DNA of 8,021 nucleotides, taken from assembly GCA_002413185.1 (NCBI GenBank), contig DHWM01000145.1, positions 1 through 8,021 of the forward strand. Direction: 5' to 3'. Position 1 is the stretch's first letter; the number at the start of each line of letters is the position of its first letter. A program made the position numbers and the translations under genes. This stretch comes from Actinobacteria bacterium UBA5182. Its GTDB lineage: Bacteria; Actinomycetota; UBA4738. The notes under the pieces are model-generated. The model had not been told where the DNA came from. It made no database searches and was given only the letters and a program-made list of their open reading frames with translations. Below are positions 1 through 6,409 of this stretch, piece by piece.

Positions 1-851
1 GTGGCGTACGTCGAGAACTTGTACCCCTTCGAGTAGTCGAACTTCTCGACCGCCCGGATCAGCCCGAGGTTCCCCTCCTGGATCAGGTCAAGGAACAGCA
101 TCCCTCGTCCGACATATCGCTTGGCGATCGAGACGACCAGGCGGAGGTTCGCCTCGATCAGCTTCTTCTTGGCGAGCTGGCCGTCCCGTTCGACCCGCCG
201 GAGGAAGTCGGCGGTCTCCAGACGCGTCTTCGGCTTGTACGCCCGGGCGATCTTCTCCCGTCCGACGCCTTCGTGCCGGAGCCGTTTCTCCGGATCGAGC
301 TGGTGATCACGGATCCGCACCACGGAGTCGACCACCCGCCGAAAGTGCTTCTGATCGATCTTCAGCGCCGCCCCGTCGAGCGTGGTGAGGATCTCGGTGG
401 CGAACTCACCGCCCTCGATCCGCATGGCCAGGTCGACCTCCTGCGCCGCGGTGAGGAGGGGGACCTTGCCGATCTCCTTGAGATACATCCGGACCGGGTC
501 GTTGGTGGGAGCCTTGAGGAGGTCCTCCTCCCGGGGGAGACGGATGCCGCCACCCTCCGACTCGCCGTCGAACTCCTCGCCGGGGACCTCGATGACGTCG
601 ATGCCCTCCTGGCGGAGGTGGTCCTCGACCTGGGTCAGGAAGTCTTCGACCTGCTCGGGCGTGAGGTCCTCGACGGGGAGGCCTTCCAGCAGCTCCTCCG
701 AAGTGACGAAGCCACGCTCGCGGCCGCGCGCAGCTACGAGCTCTTTCGCCTCTTCGATGCTGACAGGCTGTGTCGCCTCGGCCGCCACTCCCGGCAGAGC
801 GTCGTCAGGCGCTCCTGCCATTGAGCGCGTAAGGCGTTCGGTCTCCGTCAT
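1..851 (-). CDS. rpoD: Primary RNA polymerase sigma factor (RpoD/SigA/HrdB family), N-terminal part, cut by the window edge
   Basis: This is the housekeeping sigma factor, which directs core RNA polymerase to promoters of growth genes. Only 283 complete codons are present; the gene continues past position 1, so regions 2.4 to 4, which contact most of the promoter, are missing. A region 1.1-like segment (SIEEAKELV...DVIEV) spans about residues 31-89. Region 1.2 (NDPVRMYLKEIGKVPLL) is at about 117-133. The canonical region 2.1-2.3 run starts near residue 230 with LIEANLRLVVSIAKRY, includes FLDLIQEGNLGLIRAVEKFD at 253-272, and ends with KGYKFSTYA at 275-283. A non-conserved spacer of about 80 residues separates regions 1.2 and 2.1, and the approach to region 2 (DGQLAKKK) resembles actinobacterial HrdB/SigA. 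The ATG at 851 is the first possible start after an in-frame TGA, with GGGAG three bases upstream, which is close. The 115-bp gap to dnaG shows no convincing promoter or terminator, so co-transcription with dnaG is plausible. Confidence 0.96.
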   Translation of the reverse strand, partial: MTETERLTRSMAGAPDDALPGVAAEATQPVSIEEAKELVAARGRERGFVTSEELLEGLPVEDLTPEQVEDFLTQVEDHLRQEGIDVIEVPGEEFDGESEGGGIRLPREEDLLKAPTNDPVRMYLKEIGKVPLLTAAQEVDLAMRIEGGEFATEILTTLDGAALKIDQKHFRRVVDSVVRIRDHQLDPEKRLRHEGVGREKIARAYKPKTRLETADFLRRVERDGQLAKKKLIEANLRLVVSIAKRYVGRGMLFLDLIQEGNLGLIRAVEKFDYSKGYKFSTYA

Positions 852-966
852 GCGCTCCCGTACATGCGTGATCGAGTCGGGTGGCGATCAGATGTCCAAA
901 CAGTTTCCCATATGACTGGGCGCGCGCCTTGTTGTGTCGGGTCCATTTCCCAGGAGTGCCCCGGCA

Positions 967-2859
967 TCACTCCGAGGCGTTCCTGATCCTTCGACGGGCC
1001 CCCTCCAGCGCGGCGAGCTGTTCGAACAACGGGTCGTACTGAGCAGGCTGTTTGATCGGGTTCAATCGTTCGAGCTGCTTGCGGATGACGTCGGCCTGGC
1101 GCTTCAGCGAGAACTCCTCGAGGCGGAGGAACAGCCGGTCGGCATAATCGAGTGTTGGCTCGAGATCGGACTTCAGCGGTTCGACCGAGAGCGCCGCCAG
1201 GGTCCGCCCGAGGGACTCGCTTCGTTCTTGCGCCGTGGCCACCAGTGACGCCGCGGTGGACCCGTTCGATCCGTTGGAACCGTTCGATCCGTTCGATCCG
1301 TTCGAAGCCGCGGGCTCGGTCGAACCCGAATCGAGAATGAGCTCGAACACCTTCCGATGGGTGGGCTTGCTGAATCGTTCGGAGTCCGCCGGGGAGAGCC
1401 GGCCGCGACACAGGTGCGGGGCCTGCACCAGGAGCTTGAGGACCTCCCACTCCACCTCCTCCTCGGGTGGAGTCCGGCTGCGATGGTTCTTCGAGCCTCG
1501 CTGTTCGGCCTGCGGGCCGCCACCGGGCCCCGAGAACATCTGCTGGAGCTGGAGCATCACCGCCATCTCCGGCTCCCCCACCTTGCCCGCCAGGATGCGG
1601 GCGTACTCGCTTCGACGCACCTCCTCGGTGAGGCCCGCCACGATCTGGAGCCCCACCCGCACGGCCCGAGCGCGCTCCTCGACGTCGCTGAGGTCCCGTC
1701 CCACCAGCGACCGGGAGATCATGTACTCGACCAGCGGCACGGCCTGATCCATCACGTGGGCGAACGCCGTGCCCGCGGCCTCTCCTCCCCCGGCCTCGAG
1801 CACGAAGTCGGCCGGGTCCTGGCCCTTCGGCAGAACCAGCACCGACAGGTCGACCGGATAGGACTGGTGGAACTGGAAGGCCCGCTCGGCCGCCCGGGCT
1901 CCTGCCTCGTCGGAGTCGAACGCCAGGACGATGCGGTCCCCGAACCTGGACAGGAGCCGGATGTGGTCCTCGCCCAGGGCGGTGCCGCAGGTGGCCACGG
2001 CGGTCCGCACGCCCGCCTGGTCCAGCGCCACGACGTCGGTGTAGCCCTCCACCAGGAAGCCTCTCCCCGATCGCGTGACATCCGCCTTGGCCCGGTTGAG
2101 GTTATAGAGGAGGGTGCCCTTGTGATAGACCTCGGTCTCCGGGGAGTTGAGGTACTTGGGGGCGTTCGCCGCGGCGTGAGGTCCCGCCAGGAGACGCCCT
2201 CCGAAGCCCACGGCGTTCCCCGACAGGTCATGGATGGGAAACATGACCCGTCCCCGGAAACGGTCCCGCAGGGCGCCCCCGGAATCATTCGTCGCCAGGC
2301 CGGCGTCGACCAGGAGCTCGGGTGAGTACGTCTTGGAAAGCCGCTTCAGCAGGAAATCGGGGTAGCCGGGCGAATACCCGATCTCGAATCGCTCGACGCT
2401 CTCAGGGGTGATCCCGCGCGTGGCCAGATAGGCCCGGGCGTCCTTCGCCTCGCTTCCATCCAGGAGCATCCGGTGGTACAGGCGCGAGGCATCCGAGATG
2501 GCTCGGTGCACGGCCTGCCGCCGGCCCAGGGCACGCCGCCCCGCGGCCGTGTCGCCCTCGTACCGAAGAGTGACGCCGGCCTCCTTCGCCAGGCGCTCCA
2601 CGACTTCGACGAAGGAGAGCGATTCGACCTTCTCCACGAAGCGGAACACGTTGCCACCCTCGCCGCACCCGAAGCAGTAGTAGACCTGCTTGCCGGGGCT
2701 CACCGAGAAGGACGGGGTCTTCTCCGAATGGAAGGGGCAGATGCCCACCAGCGAGTCGCGGCCGGCCTTCTTGAGCTGAAGGTAGCCCGAGACGACCTGC
2801 ACGATGTCCGTGCGCTCGCGGACCGCTTCGAGGTCCTCCTGCCGGATCAGCCCCGCCAC
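967..2859 (-). CDS. dnaG: DNA primase DnaG
   Basis: DnaG is the replicative primase that makes RNA primers at the fork in contact with the DnaB helicase. The 630-residue length is normal for bacterial DnaG. The N-terminal CHC2 zinc-binding domain has C41, H44, C62 and C65 (CPFHSEKTPSF and YYCFGCGEGG). The catalytic core contains RFRGRVMFPIHD at 200-211, GFGGR at 218-222 and PKYLNSPET at 234-242. The Toprim centre follows, with EGYTD at 271-275 (E271) and FDSDEAG at 314-320 (D315, D317). These are the acidic metal-binding residues, so the enzyme looks active. The C-terminal helicase-interaction domain begins near residue 466 and ends with the family-like PIKQPAQYDPLFEQLAALE (601-619). It is interrupted by a Ser-Asn-Gly repeat loop at about 519-534. 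The GTG start has a very strong Shine-Dalgarno site and an in-frame TAG directly upstream. The gene lies 59 bp after dgt and 115 bp before rpoD in the same direction. Confidence 0.98.
   Translation of the reverse strand: MAGLIRQEDLEAVRERTDIVQVVSGYLQLKKAGRDSLVGICPFHSEKTPSFSVSPGKQVYYCFGCGEGGNVFRFVEKVESLSFVEVVERLAKEAGVTLRYEGDTAAGRRALGRRQAVHRAISDASRLYHRMLLDGSEAKDARAYLATRGITPESVERFEIGYSPGYPDFLLKRLSKTYSPELLVDAGLATNDSGGALRDRFRGRVMFPIHDLSGNAVGFGGRLLAGPHAAANAPKYLNSPETEVYHKGTLLYNLNRAKADVTRSGRGFLVEGYTDVVALDQAGVRTAVATCGTALGEDHIRLLSRFGDRIVLAFDSDEAGARAAERAFQFHQSYPVDLSVLVLPKGQDPADFVLEAGGGEAAGTAFAHVMDQAVPLVEYMISRSLVGRDLSDVEERARAVRVGLQIVAGLTEEVRRSEYARILAGKVGEPEMAVMLQLQQMFSGPGGGPQAEQRGSKNHRSRTPPEEEVEWEVLKLLVQAPHLCRGRLSPADSERFSKPTHRKVFELILDSGSTEPAASNGSNGSNGSNGSNGSTAASLVATAQERSESLGRTLAALSVEPLKSDLEPTLDYADRLFLRLEEFSLKRQADVIRKQLERLNPIKQPAQYDPLFEQLAALEGARRRIRNASE
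1262..1306. repeat. Five tandem 9-bp units inside dnaG encoding a Ser-Asn-Gly repeat
   Basis: Five consecutive 9-bp units read ccgttcgat, ccgttggaa, ccgttcgat, ccgttcgat and ccgttcgaa on the plus strand. On the coding strand they give SNG repeated five times, about DnaG residues 519-533. The repeat keeps the frame, so gain or loss of a unit would only lengthen or shorten a flexible loop. By position it sits in a surface loop of the C-terminal helicase-interaction domain, between the segment HRKVFELILD and the helix starting near AASLVATAQ. The near-identity of the units at DNA level suggests recent slippage rather than conserved protein sequence. Confidence 0.9.
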
Positions 2860-2866
2860 CTACAAG

Positions 2867-2873
2867 CCTCCTT
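2867..2873 (-). promoter_or_regulatory. Ribosome binding site of dnaG
   Basis: On the minus strand AAGGAGG lies 7 bases before the GTG at 2859, an ideal distance, and it fixes that GTG as the start. An in-frame TAG immediately precedes the GTG, so no longer reading is possible. Confidence 0.9.
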
Positions 2874-2879
2874 CCCTGT

Positions 2880-2896
2880 GGCCCGGGCCTCGGGCC
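2880..2896 (-). other. GC-rich hairpin between dgt and dnaG
   Basis: On the minus strand GGCCCG and CGGGCC form a perfect 6-bp stem around a 5-base loop (AGGCC). It lies between the dgt stop codon and the dnaG ribosome binding site. No run of T follows, so it does not look like an intrinsic terminator. An RNA-processing or message-stability element within a dgt-dnaG transcript is an alternative, as is chance in GC-rich DNA. Just before it, after the dgt stop, a 6-bp unit GCACGA repeats almost three times. Confidence 0.4.
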
Positions 2897-2918
2897 GTGG
2901 ACGTGCTCGTGCTCGTGC

Positions 2919-3923
2919 CTACAGCAACCAGCCCTGGGGAAGGAACAATCGCTCGTACGTCCGGAGCGCGAACCGGTCCGTCATGCCGGCGATGTGGTCG
3001 GCGATCTGCGTGGGCAGGTCGTCGGGGGTTCCGCCGTACTCGGCCGGAACGGACTCCGGATGTTCAAGGTAGTACTCGAACAGGGACCTGACCAGCGCGA
3101 TGACCTTTTCCTGTTCGTCCCGGGCCTCCGGCCTGAGGTAGACCCGCTCGAACAGGAAGTTCCGGAGGTCGTCGAGCGCTTCGAGCACCGGGGCGGAAAG
3201 ATGGATGGCGTCACCGGCCTCGTTCTGGTCGACGATGTCGTTCACCAGGGTGTTGATGCGGTCGCTGTGGGTGGGACCGAGAACGTGCAGCGCCCGGCCG
3301 GGAAGATCCTGGGGGCTCACGATTTCGGCCCGGATGGCGTCGTCGACGTCGTGGTTGACGTAGGCGATGCGGTCGGCGAACCGGGCCACCTGCGCCTCGA
3401 GGGTGGAGGGCATGGGCATCGACCACGTGTGGTTGACGATGCCGTCGCGGACCTCCCACGTGAGGTTGAGACCCTGGCCCTCGTTCTCCAGATGCTCGAC
3501 GATCCGGAGGCTCTGTTCGTTGTGCCGGAACGGCCGCTTGAGGAAGGGGGTGAGGGCCTGTTCCCCGAGATGGCCGAACGGCGTGTGGCCGAGGTCGTGC
3601 CCAAGAGCGATGGCTTCGGTGAGGTCCTCGTTCAGCCTTAAGGCGCGGGCCGCGGTCCGAGCGATCTGGGAAACCTCGAGGGTGTGGGTCAGCCGAACCC
3701 GGTAGTGATCTCCTTCTGGGGAGACGAACACCTGCGTCTTGTGCTTGAGCCGCCGGAACGCCTTTGAATGGACCAGCCGGTCGCGGTCACGCTGGAAGGC
3801 GGTGCGGAGGGGGTCCGGCTCCTCTTCGCGCTCACGGCCCTTGGATTCGGCTGCGAGGGTGGCCCTCTCGTCGAGGGTCTGACGCTCGATCTGTTCGGTT
3901 CGTTCGCGCACGCCCAGCTTCAC
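2919..3923 (-). CDS. dgt: HD-superfamily dNTP triphosphohydrolase (dGTPase-like, Dgt family)
   Basis: Enzymes of this family hydrolyse deoxynucleoside triphosphates to the nucleoside and tripolyphosphate, and so adjust the dNTP pool. The family signature DRDRLVHSKAFRRLKHKTQV starts at residue 46, followed by YRVRLTHTLEVSQIAR at 74-89. The HD metal site is complete: H80, then H109-D110 in LGHDLGHTPFGHLGE, then D184 in ARFADRIAYVNHD. The C-terminus (RTYERLFLPQGW) is also typical. At 334 residues it fits the shorter class of bacterial dNTPases rather than E. coli Dgt, which is about 500. The exact substrate preference cannot be read from the sequence. The GTG start at 3923 is supported by GGAG 7 bases upstream and by an in-frame TGA just before it. 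The gene is followed 59 bp later by dnaG; dgt next to dnaG is a common arrangement in actinobacteria and links nucleotide supply to primer synthesis. Confidence 0.95.
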   Translation of the reverse strand: MKLGVRERTEQIERQTLDERATLAAESKGREREEEPDPLRTAFQRDRDRLVHSKAFRRLKHKTQVFVSPEGDHYRVRLTHTLEVSQIARTAARALRLNEDLTEAIALGHDLGHTPFGHLGEQALTPFLKRPFRHNEQSLRIVEHLENEGQGLNLTWEVRDGIVNHTWSMPMPSTLEAQVARFADRIAYVNHDVDDAIRAEIVSPQDLPGRALHVLGPTHSDRINTLVNDIVDQNEAGDAIHLSAPVLEALDDLRNFLFERVYLRPEARDEQEKVIALVRSLFEYYLEHPESVPAEYGGTPDDLPTQIADHIAGMTDRFALRTYERLFLPQGWLL

Positions 3924-3930
3924 CGCAACA

Positions 3931-3934
3931 CTCC
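3931..3934 (-). promoter_or_regulatory. Ribosome binding site of dgt
   Basis: GGAG on the minus strand lies 7 bases before the GTG at 3923. It favours this GTG over the next in-frame GTG at 3911 (codon 5). Confidence 0.7.
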
Positions 3935-4000
3935 GGGCTCAGGGTAGCAGCCGTGTCCGACACCACCTGAGATGTGACTCCGGGAGCGGGGCCGTGCGGG

Positions 4001-4609
4001 CTATCGCCCCAGGAAGCGGTAATAGAGGTAGGCGAACGTCTCCCTCGTATAGCCGTCCAGGCGGGTCCACTGGCTGCGGGCGGCCGAGTGCCACGTCGCC
4101 GAGACGAACGCGTCGAGCCCGAGGTCCCGGGCCATCTTCCGGATCCGAAGGTTGTGCCACGGATCCGAGACCAGGAACACGGTGCTCAGGTGGTGCTGGT
4201 GCATGAAGTCGGCCGCCGCCCTGAGGCTCTCCAGGGTGGTGTTTCCGCGTGGGTCCGAATCGACGGCACTCTCGGGCAGTCCCTGTTCGATGAGCCACCG
4301 CCGCCCCGCGTCGCCTTCGGTGGTGATGTCGCCCGCCTCCTTGCCTCCCAGCACGAGTACCAGCGACGCGAAGTGCTTGTCGTAGAGCTCGACGGCGTGT
4401 TCCAGCCGACCCTGGAAGACCGGTGAAGGCCGGCCGGCGTACTGCGCAGCGCCGAGCACGGCGATGAGGTCGGTGTGGTCCACCCGGCGGGCCTCGTCGT
4501 CGTGGGCAGCCTTCCACACGGCCTCCGCAGTGGCCGCGACGACACCAACGGCGAGCAGGCAGGCGAGAAGGGCCAACGCGATGATCGGATGGCGGCGCAG
4601 GAAGCGCAC
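4001..4609 (-). CDS. DUF218 / YdcF-SanA-ElyC-like membrane-anchored protein
   Basis: This 202-residue protein has a short basic N-terminus (MRFLRRH) and one hydrophobic segment at about residues 8-30, so it is probably anchored with its domain outside the cytoplasm. The rest is a DUF218 domain: AVLGAAQY at 50-57, RLEHAVELY at 68-76, LVLGGK at 85-90, TEG at 97-99, GNTTLES at 122-128, and LVSDPWHNLRIRKMARDLG at 146-164. E. coli relatives SanA and ElyC affect envelope barrier function and peptidoglycan precursor or lipid-carrier metabolism, but the biochemical activity of the family is not settled. A cell-envelope role is inference. The GTG at 4609 has an in-frame TAG 12 bases upstream and no Shine-Dalgarno site. 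Later starts would remove part of the membrane segment. It lies 43 bp after the upstream lipoprotein gene and 77 bp before dgt. Confidence 0.9.
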   Translation of the reverse strand: MRFLRRHPIIALALLACLLAVGVVAATAEAVWKAAHDDEARRVDHTDLIAVLGAAQYAGRPSPVFQGRLEHAVELYDKHFASLVLVLGGKEAGDITTEGDAGRRWLIEQGLPESAVDSDPRGNTTLESLRAAADFMHQHHLSTVFLVSDPWHNLRIRKMARDLGLDAFVSATWHSAARSQWTRLDGYTRETFAYLYYRFLGR

Positions 4610-4615
4610 GGCAGG

Positions 4616-4624
4616 AATCTAGCA
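4616..4624 (-). promoter_or_regulatory. Candidate extended -10 promoter for a leaderless DUF218 transcript
   Basis: On the minus strand TGCTAGATT is an extended -10 element (TG, one base, TAGATT; 4 of 6 match TATAAT, with the key TA and final T). It ends 6 bases before the GTG start, so transcription would begin at or beside the start codon. This would explain the missing ribosome binding site. No -35 match is seen at 17 bases. Leaderless messages are common in actinobacteria. Confidence 0.4.
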
Positions 4625-4652
4625 AAGCGGCCCTGGCCGGACGCGCGGATTG

Positions 4653-5741
4653 CTATGGTCGCCGAAGGATCTCCATTCCTCCTTTCTGCGCGAGCATCAG
4701 GTACAGGGTGCCGTCGGGCCCGGCGGCGATGTGGCGCTTCTGAAGTTCGTCGGCGATCCCCCGGTCCGGGAGGCGCTCCCAGACGACAGGTGACCGGCCG
4801 AACCGGGCAAGCCACGTGCCTGCCACCTGATGATTCGGTGATTCCACCCCGGCGATCCGTACGAAGGCACAGACATCACCGTCGAGCCGAACGAGCTCTC
4901 CGAAACCCGCGAGGCCCTTGATCGATCGGGATCTCCCCTGGTCTCCAACGCGGATGTCCACGTGGACGGGTTGCACTGAGACCGTGTTCGTGCCGACGAA
5001 CTCGAGATCGACGTCCTGCTCGCCCGACAGGGCCGGTTCACGCAAGGAGAAGTACTCCTCGCTGCGGAGCGGAAGGCCGGGAAGAGTGCGGATCTGCCCC
5101 GTCGTCAAGTCGACGGCGGCGAATCCCATCGGGCCGCTCGGAGTGCCCCCGAACAGCGCATCGGAGAATCCACCAGTCTCTGCAGTCAGCCCCGAAGCGG
5201 AGGGAGCGAGGGCGACCGCGACGACCGCTCGCCCATGGTCGTTGAGCGTCAGCGACTTGGCCTCCTGTCCGATTTGGGCAACGATCAGTTGGCCGTTGGC
5301 CACGCGCGTGATCACGAGGAGATCGGGACCTTGCATCGCCAGATCCTCTGTTCGGATTCCCGGGCCCAAGGGAATCTCACCGAGATATGCACCGGCGGCT
5401 GAAAAATGAGCGAGACGCGATTTCCAGCGATCGGCGATCCAGATCGATCCGTCCACATCGATTGCGAAAGCGGAGGGAAGGCTGCTGGGCGATTCGGGGA
5501 ACTGCTTGAGCCCGAGCTGCTCCCGATGAGAACCGAAGGGCAGAAACACCACGCGTTGCCACTGCGCAGCCGGTTCGGAGAAGTCCGCCGTGAGAACCAG
5601 CTCATCCATCTGCACGGGCGAGCTCAACGCAGTCGGACTCGGGGAAGAGTGCGGAGGCCCCGAGGCGGCGGGTGCCGGGTGGGGACCCGTGCACGCCGCC
5701 GCCACGATGAGGACCAGGGCCAGGTGCCGCCTCTCCTTCAT
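4653..5741 (-). CDS. Probable lipoprotein with NHL/beta-propeller-like repeats
   Basis: I recognise no specific family. The 362-residue protein starts with a basic n-region and hydrophobic core (MKERRHLALVLIVAAAC), then a Pro/Ser/Ala-rich linker to about residue 45. C17 could be a lipidation site, but the lipobox is imperfect (A instead of L/V/I at -3). The body looks like a beta-propeller: VVFLPFGS at 64-71, an NHL-like repeat at about 88-125 (SAFAIDVDGSIWIADRW...SRLAHFSAAG), and a final strand pair at about 336-360 (AAGPDGTLYLML...MEIL). The same FLPxGS motif, repeat and C-terminus occur in the exported protein encoded at 6406-7746, so the two are paralogues. The ATG at 5741 overlaps the TGA of the peptidase gene (ATGA) and has no Shine-Dalgarno site, so translation probably depends on coupling. 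A TTG at 5789 would extend the frame by 16 residues but would bury the signal sequence. The role is unknown; propellers often bind proteins or sugars. Confidence 0.82.
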   Translation of the reverse strand: MKERRHLALVLIVAAACTGPHPAPAASGPPHSSPSPTALSSPVQMDELVLTADFSEPAAQWQRVVFLPFGSHREQLGLKQFPESPSSLPSAFAIDVDGSIWIADRWKSRLAHFSAAGAYLGEIPLGPGIRTEDLAMQGPDLLVITRVANGQLIVAQIGQEAKSLTLNDHGRAVVAVALAPSASGLTAETGGFSDALFGGTPSGPMGFAAVDLTTGQIRTLPGLPLRSEEYFSLREPALSGEQDVDLEFVGTNTVSVQPVHVDIRVGDQGRSRSIKGLAGFGELVRLDGDVCAFVRIAGVESPNHQVAGTWLARFGRSPVVWERLPDRGIADELQKRHIAAGPDGTLYLMLAQKGGMEILRRP

Positions 5742-6409
5742 GGGATGCGGACCGAGCTCGCCGCGACCGGAGGGCAGTTTGGGTAACAATCGACGGTCCA
5801 GCCTTCGCGCCGCACCCCGACGTAGTCGGAGTTGAACCTGTAGGTCTCGACGTTGACGTCGACCCCCGGCGCATCACCCAGAGCCTCGATGATGTAATCA
5901 CTCCCCGAGCTCGGATACGCGCTCGTGTACAGCATCCCCACGTGTCCCGCCTTGGCGAAGGCATCCATGTAGTCGGTCGTTTGGCGATTCTTGTCCGGAA
6001 GCTTGAAGAAGGGATCGTCCGAGCCCGGGGCGTGGAAGTCGTACGACGAGTACTGCCCGTGGATGTCCTGGAACTTGTCGTGCCAGGTGAAGCCGGCGTA
6101 CCCGTTGCTCTTGAGCTCCCAGGTCTTGAACGTGAACCCCGAACAGTCCGGCCCCTCACCATTGGAGTCCGGCTGGCCCGGTGTGTCGTCGACGTTGTCG
6201 TTGTTCCAGCAGCCCCCGCCCCATTCGTATCCCTCGTTCTCGGCGATGGCCGCGTACGCCTGGGCATCCAAGCGGCGCACGTGATCGTCCGCGATCTGGT
6301 TCGTGTTGCAATGGCTGCTGACCCAGGACGCCCAGCTCGAGTGCGCCGGCACCATCAGCAGGGTGGCGGCGACGCCGACCACGATCGCAAGTCCCACCAT
6401 CCGTCTCAT
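5738..6409 (-). CDS. Secreted NlpC/P60-type cysteine peptidase (probable peptidoglycan hydrolase)
   Basis: NlpC/P60 enzymes are papain-like cysteine peptidases that usually cut peptide stems of peptidoglycan. The 223-residue protein has a signal peptide (MRRMVGLAIVVGVAATLLMV, possible cleavage near SWA at 25-27). The fold is signalled by AYAAIAENEGYEWGGG at 51-66, the catalytic motif GPDCSGF at 86-92 (C89), and GHVGMLY at 155-161 (H156). The third polar residue is probably E175 in YIIEAL, where many relatives have His. Between YEWGGG and DCSGF there is a longer, Asp/Asn/Gly-rich insert than usual. C34, C67, C208 and C212 could form disulphides outside the cell. It has no SH3 or LysM targeting domain, so the neighbouring propeller proteins might supply targeting (inference). 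The ATG at 6409 overlaps the upstream stop (ATGA) and has GGGAGG 6 bases before it. Its own stop overlaps the start of the lipoprotein gene. The substrate is not proven; a distant papain-like enzyme of another role is possible. Confidence 0.83.
   Translation of the reverse strand: MRRMVGLAIVVGVAATLLMVPAHSSWASWVSSHCNTNQIADDHVRRLDAQAYAAIAENEGYEWGGGCWNNDNVDDTPGQPDSNGEGPDCSGFTFKTWELKSNGYAGFTWHDKFQDIHGQYSSYDFHAPGSDDPFFKLPDKNRQTTDYMDAFAKAGHVGMLYTSAYPSSGSDYIIEALGDAPGVDVNVETYRFNSDYVGVRREGWTVDCYPNCPPVAASSVRIP

Noticed and set aside
273..824. 183-codon plus-strand open frame antisense to the sigma factor gene
   Set aside because: The minus-strand frame encodes unmistakable sigma-70 regions; the plus-strand reading is an acidic, Leu-rich shadow.
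852..966. Promoter for rpoD in the dnaG-rpoD gap (CCGACA with TCATAT or CATATG)
   Set aside because: The spacing is 19-20 bases and the hexamers match poorly; the small palindromes here (GGCGCGCGCC and CCCA/TGGG) are weak. I could not support a site.
1262..1306. CRISPR-like or intergenic repeat array
   Set aside because: The units are contiguous with no spacers, keep the dnaG reading frame and encode a simple Ser-Asn-Gly loop.
1357..2325. 322-codon plus-strand open frame antisense to dnaG
   Set aside because: It mirrors the codon pattern of dnaG, has no recognisable domain or ribosome binding site, and such long antisense frames are expected in GC-rich genes.
3941..3946. TACCCT as a -10 hexamer for dgt
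   Set aside because: Transcription would begin inside the dgt ribosome binding site, leaving neither a usable leader nor a leaderless start, and no -35 is seen.
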